Assembly (NCBI GenBank): GCA_024102975.1
Contig: JAGFJD010000035.1
Span: 1-35,943 of the forward strand
Direction: 5' to 3'
Origin: Phaeodactylibacter sp.
GTDB taxonomy: Bacteria; Bacteroidota; Bacteroidia; Chitinophagales; Saprospiraceae
DNA: 35,943 bases
Part shown: positions 32,463 to 35,943 of the stretch, piece by piece
How the letters are laid out: every line of letters starts with the position of its first letter
Numbering within the stretch: the first letter of the stretch is position 1
Notes under the pieces: generated by a model
The model's input: the letters and a program-made list of their open reading frames with translations, nothing else
Told to the model about the DNA's origin: nothing
Databases searched by the model: none
Program-made: the position numbers and the translations under genes

Positions 32463-32843
32463 CCTTATTCATGAGAATCGGATAGTTTGCCTGTATTACT
32501 GCATATCTTTTCTATTACAAAGCTGGGGTGCAGGGGGGATTTGTCAAACAAAAACAATCGGAAATGGGATAATTTATTCTTGGGGCATAGCCTGCACCCG
32601 CAGGGCTTTGCAAAATTATTTTAGCCTGTGTTCGGTGTTTGCTATTCGGCGTTCGTGCATACGGGAACCCTCCCCGTGCAAGCGAAAACCGAACCGGCGA
32701 ATACCGACCTGCCGATTTGCCCGACAGAAAGTGGCGCCGGTGAGCCACCCTTCCGTCGGTAGTTGTTCATGGGATTCAAATTGTTATGGGATTATGTTGC
32801 CGGCTTTAGAGCTTGTTTTTTGGAATTATAATCTTGCCAGTAT

Positions 32844-33989
32844 TCAGGGCATTCGGGCGGCTGTTTTCGTCAGCGTGCCCTTTTTTGTTTTTATTCTCAG
32901 GAAGTACAGCCCTGTAGGATATTGCCCCAGGTTGAACTTCGTGGCGGTTGCCGGCCTGGGAGCGTTCAGCCTGCCCAGGTAGGCACCCTGTGCGTTGTAC
33001 AGGTCAACGGCCTGAATCTCATTGTCGCTGTCCGTGAGTTCGAGGGTCAACCAGCCGTCGGCCGGGTTGGGATACAGCTTTACTGCTTCATCCGCCAGGA
33101 AAGGCGCCCTGTCCTTCAGGAGGAGGGAATCCTCGGCGGTGGCAAACGAGAGGCGGGAAGGCGCCACGCTGACCTCGCTCAGGAACTCGTTGTTCACCAT
33201 GCGGATGCTGTCGGTGTCCAGGTCGACGCGCCCGACGATAATGTCCTCCATCACGATGCTGAAAGTGGCGATGCGGCCGAAGCCCGAAGCGGGGCCGGCG
33301 TTGGAGCCACGGTAAATCGCGACCTGGGCGACGGCATAATCGTCCAGCACTTCCATAAATACTTCGGAGCGGTTGGTGCCCATGCCCATGGGATCGTTGA
33401 CCCAGGTGGGGTCGTCCAGGTCGAGCTGGATGCCGGCGTTGCCCCCCATGTTAGTAGTAGGCCGGATGTTGAGGGTGTCGAATTGCAGCGTGAAGGCGAT
33501 CCCAAAGAAGGAATCGATCTGTATCTGCTCGCTGCCCAGGCTCAGCCTTGCCGACTCGTCGGCGCCCGGCTCCGTGATCTGGTCGTCCGTATCCAGCAGC
33601 AGCTGTGGGTCCTGCCCGGCGGTGCCGGTGAGGAACTCGTCGAGGGAAACCATGCCCTGCGTCTGCCAGAAGTTGTCCCGGATGACGTTCAGGTCGGCGC
33701 TGTTGATATTGCCGTTGCCGTCGCAATCGGCAAAAGCAAAATTCAGGCCGCCGGGAAAGGTCTCAGGCCACGGCTCTGAAGGATCCTGCGGCGCCCAGTC
33801 TCCGCTGGTCGAAGGCCTCGAAGGGCCGCTCACTCCGTTGGCATAGGCCCAGAACAGCACGTCGACATTATTGACTATGCCGTTATTGTTGACATCACCA
33901 GGCCAAACCTGTTGTGCCTTCAGGCTGGTAACACCCATCAGAATGGCAGCCAAAATAGCGGCGGTTGTCTTGGTTTTCCAAACTTTCAA
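32844..33989 (-). CDS. Secreted dockerin/cohesin-like protein with T9SS sorting domain, TTG start
   Basis: 381 residues from TTG 33989, which gives MKVWKTKTTAAILAAILMGV, a proper signal peptide ending in LKAQQ. The ATGs further upstream (34043 and beyond) lie above the predicted transcription start. Two dockerin-type calcium loops follow (DVNNNGIVNNVD, about 30-41, and DCDGNGNINSAD, about 78-89). A cohesin-like beta sandwich covers about 120-290 (FFGIAFTLQFDTLNI, YAVAQVAIYRG, GFGRIATFSIVME). The end is a type-A T9SS domain (KLYPNPADGWLTLEL ... YFLRIKTKKG). Probably a surface scaffold or matrix component; partner unknown. It is divergent from the gene at 34230. Confidence 0.85.
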   Translation of the reverse strand: MKVWKTKTTAAILAAILMGVTSLKAQQVWPGDVNNNGIVNNVDVLFWAYANGVSGPSRPSTSGDWAPQDPSEPWPETFPGGLNFAFADCDGNGNINSADLNVIRDNFWQTQGMVSLDEFLTGTAGQDPQLLLDTDDQITEPGADESARLSLGSEQIQIDSFFGIAFTLQFDTLNIRPTTNMGGNAGIQLDLDDPTWVNDPMGMGTNRSEVFMEVLDDYAVAQVAIYRGSNAGPASGFGRIATFSIVMEDIIVGRVDLDTDSIRMVNNEFLSEVSVAPSRLSFATAEDSLLLKDRAPFLADEAVKLYPNPADGWLTLELTDSDNEIQAVDLYNAQGAYLGRLNAPRPATATKFNLGQYPTGLYFLRIKTKKGTLTKTAARMP

Positions 33990-34015
33990 AGATCTGTTCT
34001 TTTGTGTTTCTGGTA

Positions 34016-34046
34016 CAAATATAGGCCGGGGAGAAGCGTGCATCAA
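34016..34046 (-). promoter_or_regulatory. Bacteroidota-type promoter of the dockerin-like gene
   Basis: On the minus strand, TATATTTG (34016-34023) matches TAnnTTTG and TTG (34044-34046) lies 20 bases upstream. Transcription would start near 34010, about 20 bases before the TTG start codon at 33989, which supports that start. Confidence 0.6.
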
Positions 34047-34070
34047 ATACATTTTTTCGTATTTTTCAGG

Positions 34071-34140
34071 TTGACAATAATGAAAGAGCAATTTAAGATT
34101 GTCATATTTTTATTATATACAGTTGACAATCAATTGAATA
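34071..34140. promoter_or_regulatory. Three TGACAAT sites in the divergent spacer
   Basis: TGACAAT at 34072-34078 and 34134-34140 (plus) and its complement at 34098-34104. Two plus-strand copies are TTGACAAT. Their arrangement between divergent genes suggests an operator array. No regulator is identified. Confidence 0.4.
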
Positions 34141-34229
34141 GTGCGAATAAATTATTAAAAATTAAATATATACTGACTCTATTTTCGTTTTCCTGTACTA
34201 AAAATGCCCTTATAAAAGTCGCCAAATTC

Positions 34230-35633
34230 ATGAAAAACAGCAAACTGATCGGCCTTCTGCAAACATTTGACGCCAACGAATGGCGCCAGTTCGGGGATTT
34301 TGTCGCCTCTCCGTATTTCAACAATAATGAAAACCTCATTCAGCTCTGCACCTTCCTGGGGCGGTATGCCCCTGGTTTTTCTTCTTCGGCGCTGACCAAG
34401 GAAAAGGCCTACAAGGCTGTTTTTCCGGGCACCCCGTTCGATGCCCGGCAAATGGGATATTTGATGAATTACCTGATCCAGCTGGCGGAAGAGTTTCTGA
34501 GCGTCCAGCATTACCGCCGGAACAGCCTGCAGGTGAAAATAGATATTCTTGGCGAGTACTCCCGGCGGGAACTGGAAAAGCACTACAATTTTTTGTACCG
34601 CAAAACGAAAGAGGAACTGGATGCCGCCCGGCCGGACGCCGACCAGTTCGAGTTCCGGTACAGCCTGGCCGAGGTGGCCAGCCAGCACTTCATCCGCCAG
34701 CGGGTGCGCAGCTTCGACCCTACGCTCCAGAATGCCGTCAACGCCCTGGATGAACTGTACTTCCTCCGGAAACTGAAGTACAGCATCGAGATGCTCAACC
34801 GGCAGGCCATCGTTTCGACGGATTATGAACTGTCTTTCATCGATGAGGTGCAAGCGTATCTCTCCGGCAGAAAGGAGCGGCCGCCCCTGACCGATATTTA
34901 CCTCCACGTCTACCTGTCGCTGTCCCATGACAGCGACGAGCACTTCAGCAGGCTTATCCAACTCATAGAGCGCCATAGCGACAATATCGAACTGTCGGAG
35001 AAACGGGTGATCTATTTATATGCGATCAACTTCTGCGCCCGGAAAATCCGCCAGGGCAAAGACCAGTATGTCCCTATCGTGCTCGGCCTCTACCTGCGCG
35101 GTATCCGCGACAGGTCTCTGTTTGAGGACGAATACCTTTCACACTGGACGTACACCAACGTAGTTAAACTGCTCCTGCGCCAGAAAGATTACGAACAGGC
35201 CGAGGAGTTCATTAAAACCTACAGCGGCAACCTCCAGCCCCAGTCCCGGGAGGATGCCCTGCATTTCAACCTGGCGGAACTGTATTACCAAAAGGAGGAG
35301 TACGGCGAAGTGCTTTCCCACCTGAGCCAGCTCAATTTCTCGGACCTTTTTTACCACATGGGGTCGCGCACAGTCCTGATCAAGACGTACTACGAGAGCG
35401 ACGAGATAGAATCCCTGCTTTCCCTGCTGGCTTCCTTCTCCAACTTCCTGCGGAGGAACAAGAAGATTGCCCCCGGCCTGAAGAAGACGTATCTCAACTT
35501 CTGCAACCTCCTGTTCAACACCCTCAAAAACAACCCTCGGAAACGGGAGAAAATCCGGGAAGAAATCCGGCGCACTCAGCCGCTTGCCGAACGGGCCTGG
35601 CTGCTGAAGGTGTGGGAAGAGCAGCGGTTGTAG
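34230..35633 (+). CDS. Conserved Bacteroidota protein of unknown function, helical repeats
   Basis: 467 residues from ATG 34230 (MKNSKLIGLLQTFDANEWRQFGDFVASPYFNNN); the frame continues upstream to 33912 through non-coding DNA. No signal peptide, so cytoplasmic. The N-terminal motif LxxxDxxExxxFxxFVxSPYFNxN is one I recognise from uncharacterised proteins of Saprospiraceae and relatives. The rest is all-helical with TPR-like spacing (YEQAEEFIKTYSGNLQP, ALHFNLAELYYQKEEYGEVLSHLSQLNF). The C terminus is strongly basic and then ends LLKVWEEQRL. Function unknown; helical repeats suggest protein binding. Confidence 0.78.
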   Translation: MKNSKLIGLLQTFDANEWRQFGDFVASPYFNNNENLIQLCTFLGRYAPGFSSSALTKEKAYKAVFPGTPFDARQMGYLMNYLIQLAEEFLSVQHYRRNSLQVKIDILGEYSRRELEKHYNFLYRKTKEELDAARPDADQFEFRYSLAEVASQHFIRQRVRSFDPTLQNAVNALDELYFLRKLKYSIEMLNRQAIVSTDYELSFIDEVQAYLSGRKERPPLTDIYLHVYLSLSHDSDEHFSRLIQLIERHSDNIELSEKRVIYLYAINFCARKIRQGKDQYVPIVLGLYLRGIRDRSLFEDEYLSHWTYTNVVKLLLRQKDYEQAEEFIKTYSGNLQPQSREDALHFNLAELYYQKEEYGEVLSHLSQLNFSDLFYHMGSRTVLIKTYYESDEIESLLSLLASFSNFLRRNKKIAPGLKKTYLNFCNLLFNTLKNNPRKREKIREEIRRTQPLAERAWLLKVWEEQRL

Positions 35634-35782
35634 TTCAAGGAGAGAAAAAACTGCAATTCCAATTCCCGCTATCAAAGGGCGAACAGGCGGCCGGGGCCGC
35701 CAGGAAATACCGGGGCCGCAAATGACTTGGAAGGAGGAAAAAGCCGAGGAGTATTAGTGTTTACCTTCCGCCCGAAAAGCTG

Positions 35783-35790
35783 TATCTTTG
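35783..35790 (+). promoter_or_regulatory. -7 box TATCTTTG directly upstream of the AAA-ATPase-like gene
   Basis: Exact TAnnTTTG match ending 4 bases before the ATG at 35795. Transcription would start at or within a few bases of the start codon, so the message is likely leaderless or nearly so. The -33 element is weak (TTTA near 35760). Confidence 0.5.
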
Positions 35791-35794
35791 CGCC

Positions 35795-35943
35795 ATGTTA
35801 CCCAAGCTTCCCATTGGCCAGCAGGATTTTCGCAAGCTCCGCACCTCCGGTGCCTTATATATAGACAAGACGGAGGCCATCCACCGGCTCGTCACGGAGG
35901 GTGATTATTATTTCCTGAGCCGCCCGCGCCGCTTCGGCAAGTC
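35795..35943 (+). CDS. AAA-ATPase-like / PD-(D/E)XK nuclease family protein, 5' end only
   Basis: The first 49 codons of a gene cut by the window edge. MLPKLPIGQQDFRKLRTSGALYIDKTEAIHRL... and FLSRPRRFGKS match the N terminus of the AAA-ATPase-like family that often carries a C-terminal DUF1703 PD-(D/E)XK nuclease domain. The GKS is the end of its Walker A motif (usual form RPRRFGKS). These proteins are abundant in Bacteroidota, often in many copies, and their role is unsettled. The rest cannot be seen. Confidence 0.88.
   Translation, partial: MLPKLPIGQQDFRKLRTSGALYIDKTEAIHRLVTEGDYYFLSRPRRFGK

Larger units (their letters stand above)
32332..32843. other. Intergenic stretch with two terminators and no gene
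   Basis: It contains two oppositely directed terminator hairpins (listed separately). The part from about 32620 to 32750 has degenerate TTCGG/CCGAA-rich repeats with no coding signal. Confidence 0.5.

Overview
The window reads as chromosomal DNA of a Bacteroidota bacterium, most likely close to the Saprospiraceae (Lewinella / Haliscomenobacter type). The basis is five large secreted proteins that end in type IX secretion system (T9SS) sorting domains, the Bacteroidota -7 promoter box TAnnTTTG, DUF4382 and OmpA/thrombospondin-3 envelope proteins, and tandem GCDS-type adhesin repeats. Most genes are GC-rich. The block from about 5.1 to 10.3 kb is visibly richer in A+T.

Layout. 0-5 kb: an orphan MNT nucleotidyltransferase, an M43 metalloprotease exported by T9SS with its terminator, two copies of a structured inverted-repeat element, and a small membrane protein. 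5.1-10.3 kb: a 943-residue type-B T9SS protein whose signal-peptide start is separated from the reading frame by a TCTAT pentanucleotide tract, then a cassette of three putative outer-membrane beta-barrel genes. 10.5-18 kb (minus strand): mnmG, a redoxin, an FG-GAP/T9SS protein, an M15 D,D-carboxypeptidase lipoprotein, and a conserved protein of unknown function. 18.2-21.5 kb (minus strand): a tight four-gene envelope operon with a CsgG/FlgT-like protein, an LPP20-like lipoprotein, a DUF6175-like protein and a helical-repeat protein. 22.1-24.1 kb: a histidine-heptad lipoprotein divergent from an APC amino-acid permease. 24.4-27.5 kb: an adhesin-like T9SS protein with 12 tandem repeats. 27.6-31 kb: a DUF6909-like protein with a nucleoside-phosphorylase-like C terminus, and an OmpA/TSP3 protein. 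31-34 kb: a small lipoprotein ORF, a DUF4382 lipoprotein and a dockerin/cohesin-like T9SS protein. 34.2 kb to the end: a conserved unknown protein and the beginning of an AAA-ATPase-like protein cut by the window edge.

Most products act at the cell surface: T9SS cargo, lipoproteins, barrels, OmpA and a cell-wall peptidase. The intergenic DNA is unusually structured. It holds at least four distinct inverted-repeat element types. One is a short mobile element whose two copies are each flanked by their own 12-13 bp direct repeat, and another shows base-pair covariation between copies.

The strongest candidate for something new is the TCTAT tract at 5171-5200. In this sequence it has six units, which puts the only plausible signal-peptide ATG out of frame; five or eight units would restore it. 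This is the expected signature of a phase-variable T9SS surface protein.
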